A stretch of 64,000 bases of DNA, taken from NCBI RefSeq assembly GCF_021129235.1, contig NZ_JAJOMA010000019.1, positions 62,001 to 126,000 on the forward strand. Direction: 5' to 3'. Under the pieces are notes generated by a model. It searched no databases, was not told where the DNA came from, and saw nothing but the letters and a program-made list of their open reading frames with translations. The translations under genes and the position numbers were made by a program. Positions 55,401 through 63,901 of the stretch are shown here, piece by piece (position 1 is the stretch's first letter; every line of letters begins with the position of its first letter). Origin of the DNA: Kineosporia mesophila. Lineage in GTDB: Bacteria; Actinomycetota; Actinomycetes; Actinomycetales; Kineosporiaceae.

Positions 55401-56031
55401 CGGCGCGGACCTCGTGCTCGATGTCGATGCCGTGGTCCATCAGCTCGAGGAAGTAGTTCTCCTTGCCGAGCATGTCCTGGTAGGCGGCGGCGACCTTGAC
55501 CGCCTCGTCCCACTGCCCCAGCCGCAGGCGGGTCTGCACGGCGCCGGACGGGCAGCCGGTGGTGCCGATGATGCCCTCGGCGTGCTGGGAGATGAGCTCC
55601 ATGTCCATGCGGGGCTTACCGAAGAAGCCCTCGTAGCTGGCGACGGACGAGAGCCGGAAGAGGTTGCGCAGACCCTGGGCGTTCTTCGCCCACATCGTCA
55701 TGTGGGTGTACTGACCACCACCCGAGACGTCTTTGCCGCCCTCGCCGCCGTCCGCGGTCGCCCCGCGCTGGCCGCCCTTGCCCCAGAAAACCTTGCGCTT
55801 GTGGTGACGCGATTCCGGGGCGACGTAGGCCTCGATGCCGATGATCGGCTTGACCGGGCCCTTCTTCGCCGTCTGGAAGAACTCGTAGGCACCGAACATG
55901 TTGCCGTGGTCACTCATAGCGATCGCGGGCGCGCCCTGCCGCTCGGCCTCGGCGAACAATTTCTTGTTCTTGGCCGCCCCGTCCAGCATGGAGTACTCGG
56001 TGTGCACATGCAGATGGACGAAGTCGCTCAC
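52477..56031 (-). CDS. dnaE: DNA polymerase III alpha subunit DnaE (DnaE1 type)
   Basis: Protein of 1,184 aa. The GTG at 56031 is preceded by AGGAG at twelve bases; an in-frame extension to 56076 lacks a ribosome site. The N-terminal PHP domain starts FVHLHVHTEYSMLDG. The polymerase catalytic region contains PDVDLDFDDRQ (~420) and SGAVQTRLRLGQ earlier; an HhH segment and a C-terminal OB fold (VTLSGLVTMVERRVSAKSG) follow. The length is normal for the actinobacterial replicative enzyme. It copies the chromosome as the core of the replisome. The opposite-strand open frame of >1,100 codons is a shadow. Confidence 0.98.
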   Translation of the reverse strand: MSDFVHLHVHTEYSMLDGAAKNKKLFAEAERQGAPAIAMSDHGNMFGAYEFFQTAKKGPVKPIIGIEAYVAPESRHHKRKVFWGKGGQRGATADGGEGGKDVSGGGQYTHMTMWAKNAQGLRNLFRLSSVASYEGFFGKPRMDMELISQHAEGIIGTTGCPSGAVQTRLRLGQWDEAVKVAAAYQDMLGKENYFLELMDHGIDIEHEVRADLLKLAKHLDIPLLATNDSHYVLESEADAHDSLLCIGVGKNKDDPNRFKFNGAGYYLKTSDEMRSLFRELPQACDNTLLVAEMVDPYDEVFTYVDRMPQFDVPAGETQESYLRQQVEIGLKKRYGDPIPQNVIERYETEMKVIGPMGFSSYFLIVSDICRQARDTGVPVGPGRGSATGSIVAYATRITELDPLEHELLFERFLNPDRISPPDVDLDFDDRQRDKMVKYVTEKYGAEYTSQVNTFGTIKAKAAVKDANRILGYPFSMGDRITKAMPPDVMGKGVPLGDLFDKNHARYAEGGEIRTLIETDPEVKRIYNTGLGIEGLIRGTGVHAAAVILSSAPLLDLVPMHKRTSDGTLLTGFSYPQCEEMGLMKMDFLGLRNLGIIDHAIKIIETNTGVKLDTLTMPLDDEKTYKLLARGETLGVFQLDGGPMRSLLKLMEPTRFEDIAAVLALYRPGPMAANAHTNYALRKTGKQEVVPIHPDLEEVLEPILGNTFHLLVYQEQIMATARAVAGYTLGQADLLRRAMGKKKKEILEKEFVTFETGMKANGYRDEAIKALWDVMLPFAGYAFNKSHTAGYGLVAYWTAYLKANYPAEYAAALLTSVDDSKDKAAIYLADARSIGIKVLQPDINESVSDFTAVGENVRFGLRAIRNVGDNVIEAIVAARTEKGAFTSFSDFLDKIDLPACNKRAIDSLIRGGAFDSLGHTRKGLVKVAEAAVDAVMGVKRAAGIGQDDLFGTLDTGPDETFGLQLDIDESEWGRKELLAIERDMLGLYVSSHPLDGTERILARERDLSIAELLNLDGPPQGNVTLSGLVTMVERRVSAKSGNPWAKLMVEDKDAAIEVSFFGQSWMAIAPEVTEDLVVSVTGIIQDREGAFSMMGREMKILDVSTVSGGTAPIILSIPTHRVVPDLTEKMRQILTNHPGDTPVHLCLRSHNRRETVMELPNYSVAISGALMGELKALLGSTAVTL

Positions 56032-56244
56032 GGTGAGTAAGGCTCCTGCGCTCGATCGGGGGTTCAACGGGGGCAAGTTTAGGCGCTCGGTACCGGCCCC
56101 CGAAGCAGATCCCCCGGCAAGTCGCCCCGATCCGACGGCTCCTGCCGATTTGCCCAGATCCGCAAAGTGTTGCGCCAGGCAACCACATGTGGCCTTATAT
56201 GGGGACGTTCTACCTCTGGGTTCTGCTGGCGGAAGGAACTTCGC

Positions 56245-58221
56245 GTGCGCTCATCCCTCGGAAGGCCGAAAGTGGGCCTCACCGTAGCTGTGGCATCATC
56301 CCTGGCCCTGGTGGCGCTCAGCGCCCCGGCGGCTCTCGCCGATCAGGGCCCGCCCCGGGTCCCGGTCGACAACGCGCAGCCCGAGCTCGCCGGTGCCTCG
56401 GTCACCGGTACCGCGAAGGCCGACACCTCGATCGCGATCACCGTCCACCTGAAGAACCGCAACCAGGCGGCGCTGACCACCCTGATCGACGAGCTCTCCG
56501 ACCCCACCAGCGCGAACTACGGCAAGTACCTGAGTGCTGCCCAGTTCACGTCGCGGTTCGGCCCGACGGCCGCCTCGGTGAAGAAGGTCGAGAACTTCCT
56601 CGACGACAGCGGCCTCACCGTCACCGGGGTCGCCGAGAACTCCGCCTACATCGAGGCCAAAGGCCCGGTGTCGAAGGTGCAGAAGGCTTTTGACACCACG
56701 CTGAAGACCTACAAGAAGGAGAAGGTCAAGTTCCGGGCGGCCTCGACGAAGCCGTCGATGCCCTCGGACCTGCAGAACGTGGTGCTCGGTGTGTCCGGGC
56801 TGGCCAGCGTCTCCGACCTGATGAAGCCGGCGAGCACGTCCACCGCGCCGCCCTCCGACGCGTTCGTCAACGCCACTCCGTGCTCCAGCTACTACGGCCA
56901 GAAGACGGCGAGCACGCTGCCCTCGGCCTACGGCAAGAAGCAGCCCTACGCCCCCTGCGGCTACGTGCCCGACCAGCTCCAGGGCGCCTACGGGGTCGAC
57001 TCGTCCATTGCGAAAGGCCTGAACGGCAAGGGTGTCACGGTGGCGATCACCGATGCCTACGCCTCCCCCACGGCCCGCAGCGACGCCAACACCTACGCCA
57101 CCCGGCACGGTCAGAAGGCCCTGACCAAGAGCCAGTACACCGAGGTCTTGCCGAGCTCCTACCGCTACGGCTACGACGACGCGGTGAACGGCGACCAGTG
57201 CGGTGAGCAGGGCTGGTACGGCGAGCAGACGCTCGACATCGAGGCCGTGCACGCGACGGCGCCCGGCGCGAACATCAAGTACGTCGCCTCCCCCTCGTGC
57301 GACAACACCGACTTCGTCAAGACGCTGATCAAGGTGGTCTCCGGGCACCTGGCCGACATCGTGACGAACTCCTGGGGCGGCGTCGACGAGAGCAACGGCT
57401 CCGACCTGCTGGACCAGGTCTACGAGGCGACCTTCGAGCAGGCCGCGGCCCAGGGCATCGGGTTCTACTTCTCCTCCGGCGACTCCGGTGACGGTGCCTC
57501 CGGCAACGACGGCACCCCCACCACCCAGGCCCCGGCCAACAGCCCGTACGTGACCGCCGTGGGCGGTACCTCGCTGGCGGTGAACAAGAGGGACAACCGC
57601 AGCTGGGAGACCGGCTGGAGCACGGCCCGCTCGGCCCTCAGCGCGGACGGCAAGAGCTGGGACCCGACTCCCCCGGGCACCTACCAGTACGGGGCCGGCG
57701 GCGGCACCAGCCGGGTCTTCGCCCAGCCCAAGTACCAGAAGGGCGTCGTGCCCAAGGATCTCGCGACCCGCTACTCCTCGACCCCGGCCCGGGTGGTGCC
57801 CGACGTGTCCGCCCTCGGCGACCCGAACACCGGCATGCTGGTCGGCCAGACCCAGACCTTCCCCGACGGCACGGTCAAGTACAGCGAGTACCGGATCGGC
57901 GGAACCTCGCTGGCCAGCCCGCTGTTCGCCGGTGTCATGGCGATCGCCGACCAGGCTGCGGGCAGGCCCCACGGCTTCGCCAACCCCGCCCTCTACCGGC
58001 TCTACGGCTCCCGGGCCCTGTACGACCCGAAGCCCAAGAGCGACCTGGGCGTCGTCCGGAACGACTACGTGAACGGCGTGGACGCCACGGACGGCACCAC
58101 GATCACCCTGCGCAGCATCGACGTCACCACCGGCACGATCCTGCGGACCCGCCGCGGCTACGACGACATCACCGGAATCGGCTCCCCGAACGGCACTTCC
58201 TTCATCAGGCGCCTGTCCTGA
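56245..58221 (+). CDS. Secreted S53 (sedolisin) family serine-carboxyl peptidase
   Basis: Protein of 658 aa from the GTG at 56245, with GGAAGGA upstream. A signal peptide LTVAVASSLALVALSAPAALA is followed by a pro-kumamolisin-type propeptide (to ~190). The catalytic part carries GEQTLDIEAVHATAPG (E327, D331), FSSGDSGDG (oxyanion Asp 413) and GGTSLASP (Ser 555), then GYDDITGIGSPNG at the C-terminal calcium site. It is an acid-active extracellular protease with autocatalytic maturation. A strong hairpin follows the stop. Confidence 0.96.
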   Translation: MRSSLGRPKVGLTVAVASSLALVALSAPAALADQGPPRVPVDNAQPELAGASVTGTAKADTSIAITVHLKNRNQAALTTLIDELSDPTSANYGKYLSAAQFTSRFGPTAASVKKVENFLDDSGLTVTGVAENSAYIEAKGPVSKVQKAFDTTLKTYKKEKVKFRAASTKPSMPSDLQNVVLGVSGLASVSDLMKPASTSTAPPSDAFVNATPCSSYYGQKTASTLPSAYGKKQPYAPCGYVPDQLQGAYGVDSSIAKGLNGKGVTVAITDAYASPTARSDANTYATRHGQKALTKSQYTEVLPSSYRYGYDDAVNGDQCGEQGWYGEQTLDIEAVHATAPGANIKYVASPSCDNTDFVKTLIKVVSGHLADIVTNSWGGVDESNGSDLLDQVYEATFEQAAAQGIGFYFSSGDSGDGASGNDGTPTTQAPANSPYVTAVGGTSLAVNKRDNRSWETGWSTARSALSADGKSWDPTPPGTYQYGAGGGTSRVFAQPKYQKGVVPKDLATRYSSTPARVVPDVSALGDPNTGMLVGQTQTFPDGTVKYSEYRIGGTSLASPLFAGVMAIADQAAGRPHGFANPALYRLYGSRALYDPKPKSDLGVVRNDYVNGVDATDGTTITLRSIDVTTGTILRTRRGYDDITGIGSPNGTSFIRRLS

Positions 58222-58226
58222 GGAAT

Positions 58227-58260
58227 CGGGTGGCGTCTCCCTCCGGGGAGGCGCCACCCG
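58227..58260 (+). terminator. Hairpin after the S53 protease gene
   Basis: Arms 58227-58241 and 58246-58260 pair over 15 bases with one G-T, around a four-base loop. It begins six bases after the stop. There is no T-tract, as is common in high-GC actinomycetes. Confidence 0.85.
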
Positions 58261-58267
58261 GTAGCTC

Positions 58268-58515
58268 GTGCCGACCCGCTCCGGCCTCGTCGACGTGAAC
58301 AGCAGCGATGTGATCGCCGGGGGCGAGTCGGTCGATGTCGGGCCGTGGTTCACCACTCAGGCCGCGGTCTGGAAGGACGGGGTGCCGAACACCGGTTCCT
58401 GCAGTTCGGGACAACAGAGGACGACGTGGTCATCGGCGCGGGTTGGCAGACCACCGAGTTCGACCGAAACGATCCCGTTCCGGTCACCTGGACCTGCTCC
58501 CGAGACCGGCGCGAC
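58268..58515 (+). pseudogene. Possible decayed ORF
   Basis: Two plus frames contain protein-like text: VDVNSSDVIAGGESVDVGPW, followed in another frame by QFGTTEDDVVIGAGWQTTEF. The switch is near 58390. The family is not recognised. It may be a remnant or chance coding character between the terminator and the lipoprotein stop. Confidence 0.3.
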
Positions 58516-58519
58516 CGTG

Positions 58520-58915
58520 TCAGTGACACTCCTCGAAGGTCAGGGCGAAGGACGACCGGGACGGTCCGGTGCAGACCTGCGTCTCCACCTCTCCTGAACC
58601 GAGACGGTCTTTCGTGCTGTCGGTCTGAACCTGGATCCCGCCGGACTCCAGATTCCGGAACACCTGCGTGATCGGATCGCCCTCGGTGGTCGGATAGGTC
58701 ACCTCGAGGGTGGCCGGATCTCCCGCGGTCACGGCGTCGAGGAAGCAGGCGGCGCCCCGGTCGCTCAGCCGCGCGCCCTGATCCAGCACTTCCGTGCCGC
58801 AGTCGGTCGCGGCGGAGGTCTCGGCCGCGGCCGTCACGATGTCGACCGTCTCCGGTTCACCGCATCCGGCGAGGACGACGAGCAGCCCGATCCCCACAAC
58901 CATTGCGCGCCGCAT
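58520..58915 (-). CDS. Small secreted lipoprotein, unknown function
   Basis: Protein of 131 aa from the ATG at 58915; the frame is open to 59083 but the shorter start gives a clean signal. A lipobox LAGC lies at about residues 15-18 after VVGIGLLVVLAG. The mature part is ~110 residues with Cys residues near CGTEV, ACFLDA, VCTGPS and FEECH that may form disulfides. The family is not recognised. It is anchored on the outer face of the membrane. Confidence 0.8.
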   Translation of the reverse strand: MRRAMVVGIGLLVVLAGCGEPETVDIVTAAAETSAATDCGTEVLDQGARLSDRGAACFLDAVTAGDPATLEVTYPTTEGDPITQVFRNLESGGIQVQTDSTKDRLGSGEVETQVCTGPSRSSFALTFEECH

Positions 58916-59055
58916 GCGTCCTCCATCTGTGAGCCCCGGACTTCTTTTACACCCTTTGGACGCAGCCCGGGAGTTCTGGTTGCCGAGATCCGGATCGCCC
59001 TGGAGTCGTTGCGCGCGGTTCTGCGAGTCCTGGCGGTGCTGCGGTATCTCGACCG

Positions 59056-60177
59056 TCAGGGATGAACGGACAGGAAGAGCCACGCCCCCAGCAGCACCAG
59101 GTGGACGAAACCCTGCAGCGCGTAGGCCCGGCCCTGCACCACGGTGAACACCGTGACCACGATGGTGAGGACGAACAGCACCATCTGGATCGGTTCGAGA
59201 CCCAGTTCCAGCGGCCCGGACAGCCAGATCATCGCCAGCGCGACGGCCGGGATGGTCAGGCCGATCGACGCCATCGCCGAACCGTAGGCCAGGTTCAGGC
59301 TGAGTTGTACCCGGTCGCGGGCGGCGTTGCGGGTGGCGGCAATCGACTCCGGGGCGAGCACGAACAGTGCGATGACCACCCCGACAACGGTGTACGGGAG
59401 CCCTAGGTCGGCAACGACGTCCTCAATCGTGGGTGAGAGCAGTTTGGCCAGCCCGACCACCGACACCAGCGAGACGATCAGCAGGCCGAGGCTGGTCCAC
59501 GCCGCACGCGCCGGGGGCGGGTCGGCGTGGCCGTCGCCGTCCAGGTCGAGCAGACCGGTGGCCCGGCCGGTGTCGTCGCTGGAGACCGGCAGGAAGAAGT
59601 CGCGGTGGCGGATGGTCTGGGTGAAGACGAACGCGCCGTACAGAGCCAGGGAAGCGACCGCGGCGAAGGCCAGCTGGGACGGCGAATACTCGCGGCCGGC
59701 GGCCGACGTGGTGAAACTGGGCAGGACCAGGGCCACTCCGGCCAGGGTGACGACGGTGGTCACGGCGGATCCGGTGCCCGAGGCGTTGAAGCTGACAATG
59801 TTGTGCTTGCGCGCGCCGACCACCAGGGAGAGGCCGACAATGCCGTTGAACGTGATCATGACGGCGGCGAACACGGTGTCGCGGGCGTAGGTGCTGGCGC
59901 CCTTCCCTCCCCCGGTCATCAGCAGCACGATCAGCGCGACCTCGATGACGGTGACGGCCACGGCGAGGATCAGGGACCCGAACGGCTCTCCCACCTTGTG
60001 CGCCACCACCTCGGCATGGTGCACCGCGGCGACGATCGAGCCGATCAGCGCCACCGTCACCAGGGTGAGGGCGGGCCAGTCGTCGTGCCAGAACCAGGTC
60101 AGGCACAGCACCAGCAGGGCCAGGAGCGGCGTCAACAGCGGCCACTGCACACGCTCACGGATGGTCACGGCGCTCAT
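59056..60177 (-). CDS. Ca2+/H+ antiporter (ChaA/CaCA family)
   Basis: Protein of 373 aa from the ATG at 60177. About eleven hydrophobic segments are present. The two inverted alpha-repeats characteristic of CaCA exchangers carry GEPFGSLILAVAVTVIEVAL and LAPESIAATRNAARDRVQLS with YGSAMASIGLTIP. A hydrophilic loop, LDLDGDGHADPPPARAAW, separates the halves. It exports Ca2+ or a similar cation in exchange for protons. Confidence 0.93.
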   Translation of the reverse strand: MSAVTIRERVQWPLLTPLLALLVLCLTWFWHDDWPALTLVTVALIGSIVAAVHHAEVVAHKVGEPFGSLILAVAVTVIEVALIVLLMTGGGKGASTYARDTVFAAVMITFNGIVGLSLVVGARKHNIVSFNASGTGSAVTTVVTLAGVALVLPSFTTSAAGREYSPSQLAFAAVASLALYGAFVFTQTIRHRDFFLPVSSDDTGRATGLLDLDGDGHADPPPARAAWTSLGLLIVSLVSVVGLAKLLSPTIEDVVADLGLPYTVVGVVIALFVLAPESIAATRNAARDRVQLSLNLAYGSAMASIGLTIPAVALAMIWLSGPLELGLEPIQMVLFVLTIVVTVFTVVQGRAYALQGFVHLVLLGAWLFLSVHP

Positions 60178-60193
60178 CCGGCCAACCTACCGA

Positions 60194-60213
60194 GTCGAGG
60201 CGATCGCCTCGAC
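60194..60213. repeat. 20-bp perfect palindrome
   Basis: GTCGAGGCGATCGCCTCGAC lies 17 bases upstream of the antiporter ATG on the minus strand. It may be an operator for that gene. A short protein-like open frame to the right (to ~60430) has no start or family and is not annotated. Confidence 0.6.
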
Positions 60214-60437
60214 GGGCACCGCATCCAGATCGACGATTTCCTGCGCTTGAGCGTCTCCGAGATCACCCGTCCGGGGTCAACCCAGGACGACACGTCTGAA
60301 CTCGCCCACATCATCGCCGCACTCCTGGGCGAGCAGGAACCGGTCGACGAACTCGACCGCCGACTCGACGAGATGAGCGAGACGCACCGGGAGGTCGTCC
60401 TGTCATTCTCCGTGCAGTTCGCCGAACACCAGACCGA

Positions 60438-60790
60438 TCAGCCGAACGTCCAGATGTGGTCGTCCTTCGCCGAGCAGGCGAAGAGGGTCAGCTTCAGGTC
60501 GGCGACCTGGTTGTCGACGCCGTAGGGGTTGGAAACGTTCAGGCACATGCCGGTCTTCACGTGCACCAGGAAGAATCCGTTGCCCTGGGCCTGCTTCCGG
60601 AACATCTGGTTGTCCTGGTTCCCGGGCAGGCACCCGTGGGTGTTGACGACGGTGCCCGACTTCACGCTGCCCGAACCGTTGACGTCGAGGCACCAGCCCG
60701 ACGCGACGTTGCGCAGCAGGAAGGTGCCGTCGGCCGCAGCGACGGTCTGGAACTGCTGGTTGTCGGAAGCGCCCGGGACACAGGTGTTCG
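60438..60790 (-). pseudogene. Ricin-type lectin domain remnant
   Basis: The minus frame carries NTCVPGASDNQQFQ, SGWCLDVNGSGSVKSGT, GNQDNQMFRKQAQGNGFF and MCLNVSNPYGVDNQ, which are QxW-type ricin B lectin repeats, to a natural stop. Upstream of ~60790 the frame is antisense to the AKR remnant and has no start or catalytic domain. It is the 3' end of a larger secreted enzyme, cut by a deletion. Confidence 0.8.
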
Positions 60791-60792
60791 GT

Positions 60793-61459
60793 GTCACCGA
60801 GGAGATCCTGGCCGAGGCGCTGCACCCGTACCCGGAGCATCTGCTGATCTCCACGAAAATTGGCCAGGTTCAGACCCGTCCGCGAGAATGGGTGGCCCTC
60901 GGTCGTCCCGAATTCCTGCGTCACCAGTGCGAGGCCAGTCTGCGGCGCCTGAAGGTGGAGCGGATCGACCTGCTCAGCCTGCACCGGGTGGACCCCACGG
61001 TTCCGCTCGAGGATCAGGTCGGCGAACTGAAAATGCTTCAGGACGAGGGAAAGATCGGCGCGATCGGGCTCTCCGAGGTCGACGTGGACCAGATCGAGCA
61101 GGCCCGCGCGATCGTCGAGATCGCGAGCGTGCAGAACATCTACAACCTCACCGTGCGGAACTGGGACCCGGTGCTGGACCACTGCACGCGCGAGCGCATC
61201 GCCTTCACGGCCTGGTACCCCATCCTGAGCGGGAACCTGGCCGGTGCCGAGGGCCTCGTCCGCGACATCGCCGCAGCCCACGGTGCCCCAGATCGCGCTG
61301 GCCTGGTTGCTGGCCCGCTCGGACGTGATGGTGCCGATTCCCGGAACGGGATCGATCGATCATCTGGAGGAGAACGTCGCGGCCGCGCAGATCACGCTGA
61401 GCCCGCAGGAGTACACCGCGCTTCTCGAATCGCCCGTGTCCGCGGCCGTCCCGTCGTAG
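60793..61459 (+). pseudogene. Aldo/keto reductase remnant with a frameshift
   Basis: The plus frame starts abruptly at TEEILAEALHPYPEHLLIST and goes on with LHRVDPTVPLEDQVGELKML and [19 protein letters not shown]. Near 61277 the frame changes, and [20 protein letters not shown] and [20 protein letters not shown] follow to a stop at 61459. The first ~55 residues with the catalytic Asp/Tyr are missing. It resembles the intact gene at 47248. Confidence 0.85.
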
Positions 61460-62106
61460 CCCTCGTTCAGCAGCGGATCGGCCCGGGAACAGGCCTTGCT
61501 CTACCCGAAACCCTGCACTTGTTCACGGGGCAACGGGCCCTGGTCAGGATTGAGGACGGGTCGGTCGGACTGGACCCGCCGCCTCCTGACTGACAGGTCC
61601 TCATCAGGCAAGGCTGGATTCTTCCGCTGTGTCCTGGCCGGCTGACGAAGAACCACTACTGGTTGGACGCGTGTCGGCCGACTGGCGATCTTTCTGGCTG
61701 ACATCTTGGTGGCTGTTCTGCAGGGGCCAACGCTACAACCACCCAGAGGACACGTGCGCATACTGGACCGGCTTCACGCGATGATCGAACCGCGAAAGAA
61801 AGCCCTCGCAGGATCGGTGGAGATTTACTGGCGTCAGGGCCGGGTCTTCGTCGAGACCGGAGCCAAAACCAAGGCGGGGTTCTGGCTGGCCGTCCATGGG
61901 GTCGAAGTTCCCGTGGGAGGGTCTGAACGCGACCAACTGCTCAGGGCTCCACCCCAGCAACGTCAGCATGGCCGCCAGCGACGTCGAAGGCGGTACGCGG
62001 ATCCACGCTCTGGGATCCGCACCGCGGCAGGCGGCTCATCCAGTACCAGGAGAGCCGGCGAACTACGCCCAAAACTCTTCCCCTCGTCGAAGCCAGCGAG
62101 CCCGAT
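61460..62106. other. Intergenic region, 647 bp
   Basis: A plus frame from a GTG at 61755 reads ILDRLHAMIEPRKKALAG and IYWRQGRVFVETGAKTKAGF, which looks like protein, but coding character is lost after ~61930. It may be a decayed small gene. Nothing else is recognised. Confidence 0.35.
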
Positions 62107-62594
62107 GTGCATTCGAAAACCGTTAGCTGGAAAACTATCGATCCCGAATATCCGGTCCACTTCGTCGGGATCGGCAGCCGCAGCATGAGTGGCCTCGCCC
62201 TGTTGCTGCACGAACGAGAGTTCATGGTGACCGGGTCGGACAATGCCGCCACCAAAGGACTTCAGTATCTGGAGTCGAGAGGGATCGAAGTCTTTCGTTC
62301 TCACCGTGCCAAAAACATCCGGGCGAGAACGCAGTTCGTGGTGTCCACGGTTGCAGCCATCGCGAAGGACAACCCAGAGCTACTCCAGGCGCAACGCATG
62401 AACACACCGATCATCGACCGGGCCGAACTGCTGGCCGCACTGATGAATGAGAACACGACTCGCGTGGCGGTGGCCGACACGAGCGGAAAGACGACCACGA
62501 CGTCACTGATCGGACGCACTCTGGTCGCCTGCGGTATCGATCCCCCGGTCTCGGTCGGGACATGCGCCGGACGTTTCACCGAGGGTGGCAACTA
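62107..62594 (+). pseudogene. MurC-like ligase gene split by an IS630 element (5' part)
   Basis: The GTG at 62107 opens a MurC-type N-terminal domain: VHFVGIGSRSMSGLALLLHE, TGSDNAATKGLQYLE and a P-loop VAVADTSGKTTTTSL, in place of the usual GTHGKTTT. The frame reaches EGGN and then runs into the IS element. After the element, 63902-64000 continues in the same frame as LNGHASTFVAEACEY to the window edge. The only broken codon is TAG at the insertion point. It is probably a MurC paralogue rather than the essential copy. Confidence 0.8.
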
Positions 62595-62629
62595 GTGCGT
62601 TGACCGCATACGTTGCCCGGTTTGTGACA

Positions 62630-62672
62630 CGCCGGGACCCGGTCCCGGCGTGATGGCCGCCAGGCCATCACG
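62630..62672. other. Two tandem hairpins in the IS leader
   Basis: The first has arms 62630-62639 and 62641-62650 with a one-base loop. The second has arms 62649-62658 and 62663-62672 with a four-base loop. They lie between the left inverted repeat and the transposase start and may block transcription entering from the interrupted gene. Confidence 0.75.
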
Positions 62673-62713
62673 CTGATCTCTCACCATCAGTGCAGGTGTG
62701 AGAGGGGCAGCGG

Positions 62714-63871
62714 ATGGCGGAGCGTGTGCGGGCCAGGCGGCTGAGCGAGGACGAAGGACGCCGACTGCAGCAGATCGTGCGGCGGGGCAAGCACGGGACA
62801 ATCCGGGTCCGACGGGCCATGATGATCATGGCTTCAGCGTCCGGAACACCGATCCCGGCGATCGCCCGACTGGTCGCTGCGGACGAGGACACCGTCCGGA
62901 AACTGATCCATGACTTCAACGATCGGGGGCTGGCCTGCCTGGACCCTCGGTGGGCGGGAGGCCGTCCCCGCCTGATCAGTGACGACGACGTAAGAGTCAT
63001 CGTCGCGACGGCCACCACCAGACCCATGAAGCTCGGGCTCCCGTTCACCCGGTGGAGCATCCGCAAACTTGCCGGCTATCTGAAAGGCTCGTTCATCAAG
63101 GTCGATCCGGCGATGAAACCCGACCGGCTGGTGATCCTGGAACGGGAACGCCTGCGGCAGATCCTCCAAGCCAACGGGGTCACGTTCCAGCGAACCAGGA
63201 CCTGGAAAGAGTCACCCGACCCTGACTTCGAGACCAAACTGAACCGGATCGAGCACGTCACCACGAAGTTCCCCGACCGGTGCTTCGCGTTCGACCAGTT
63301 CGGGCCCCTAGCGATCCGCCCGCACCACGGCTCGACCTGGAACCGCGCCAAACACCCCGACCGCCTCCCGGCGACCTACCACCGAACCCACGGAATCCGC
63401 TACTTCCACGGCTGTTACAGCCTCGGCGACGACCAGCTCTGGGGCGTCAACCGCCACCGCAAAGGCGGCGGGAACACCCTGGCCGCGATCAAGAGCATCC
63501 GCGCGGCCCGCCCGGACGGCGCCCCGATCTACGTCATCCTCGACAACCTCTCCGCGAACAAGACGCCCGCGGTGAAGACATGGTGCGACGCGCACAACGT
63601 CGAACTCTGCCTGACCCCGACCTACGCGTCCTGGGCCAACCCGATCGAGGCGCAGTTCGGGCCGCTGCGGATGTTCACTATGGCCGCCTCGAACTACCCC
63701 AACCACACCGTTCTGGCCCGTGACCTGCAACAACATCTGCGATGGCGCAACGCCAACGCCCGCCACCCCGACCTCCTGGCCGCCCAACGCCGCGAACGCG
63801 CCCGCATCCGCGCCGAAAAAGGACACCGCTGGGGCCGACCCAAAACCAAGATCACTCCAGCGGCAGCCTGA
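62714..63871 (+). CDS. IS630-family DDE transposase
   Basis: Protein of 385 aa from the ATG at 62714. The N-terminal HTH (RRAMMIMASASGTPIPAIAR) is followed by the DDE core: FAFDQFGPLAI (first Asp), YVILDNLSANKT (second Asp) and WANPIEAQFGPL (Glu). The frame is intact, so the element may be active. It recognises the inverted repeats and inserts at TA. Confidence 0.97.
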   Translation: MAERVRARRLSEDEGRRLQQIVRRGKHGTIRVRRAMMIMASASGTPIPAIARLVAADEDTVRKLIHDFNDRGLACLDPRWAGGRPRLISDDDVRVIVATATTRPMKLGLPFTRWSIRKLAGYLKGSFIKVDPAMKPDRLVILERERLRQILQANGVTFQRTRTWKESPDPDFETKLNRIEHVTTKFPDRCFAFDQFGPLAIRPHHGSTWNRAKHPDRLPATYHRTHGIRYFHGCYSLGDDQLWGVNRHRKGGGNTLAAIKSIRAARPDGAPIYVILDNLSANKTPAVKTWCDAHNVELCLTPTYASWANPIEAQFGPLRMFTMAASNYPNHTVLARDLQQHLRWRNANARHPDLLAAQRRERARIRAEKGHRWGRPKTKITPAAA

Positions 63872-63901
63872 CCCGGGCAACGTTCGTGGCCAACGCACTA
63901 G

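Larger units (their letters stand above)
62595..63898 (+). mobile_element. IS630-family insertion sequence
   Basis: The 1,304-bp element is flanked by a TA duplication (62593-62594 and 63899-63900). The terminal inverted repeats of 26 bases begin GTGCGTTG and end ACGTTGCCCGG and match at 22 of 26 positions. TA target duplication is characteristic of the IS630/Tc1 group. It interrupts the MurC-like gene. Confidence 0.92.

Noticed and set aside
52585-56040. Plus-strand open frame of >1,100 codons opposite dnaE
   Set aside because: A shadow of a highly biased high-GC gene; no domain is recognisable.
56296-58356. Minus-strand open frame opposite the S53 protease
   Set aside because: A Gly/Val/Arg-rich shadow without a ribosome site.
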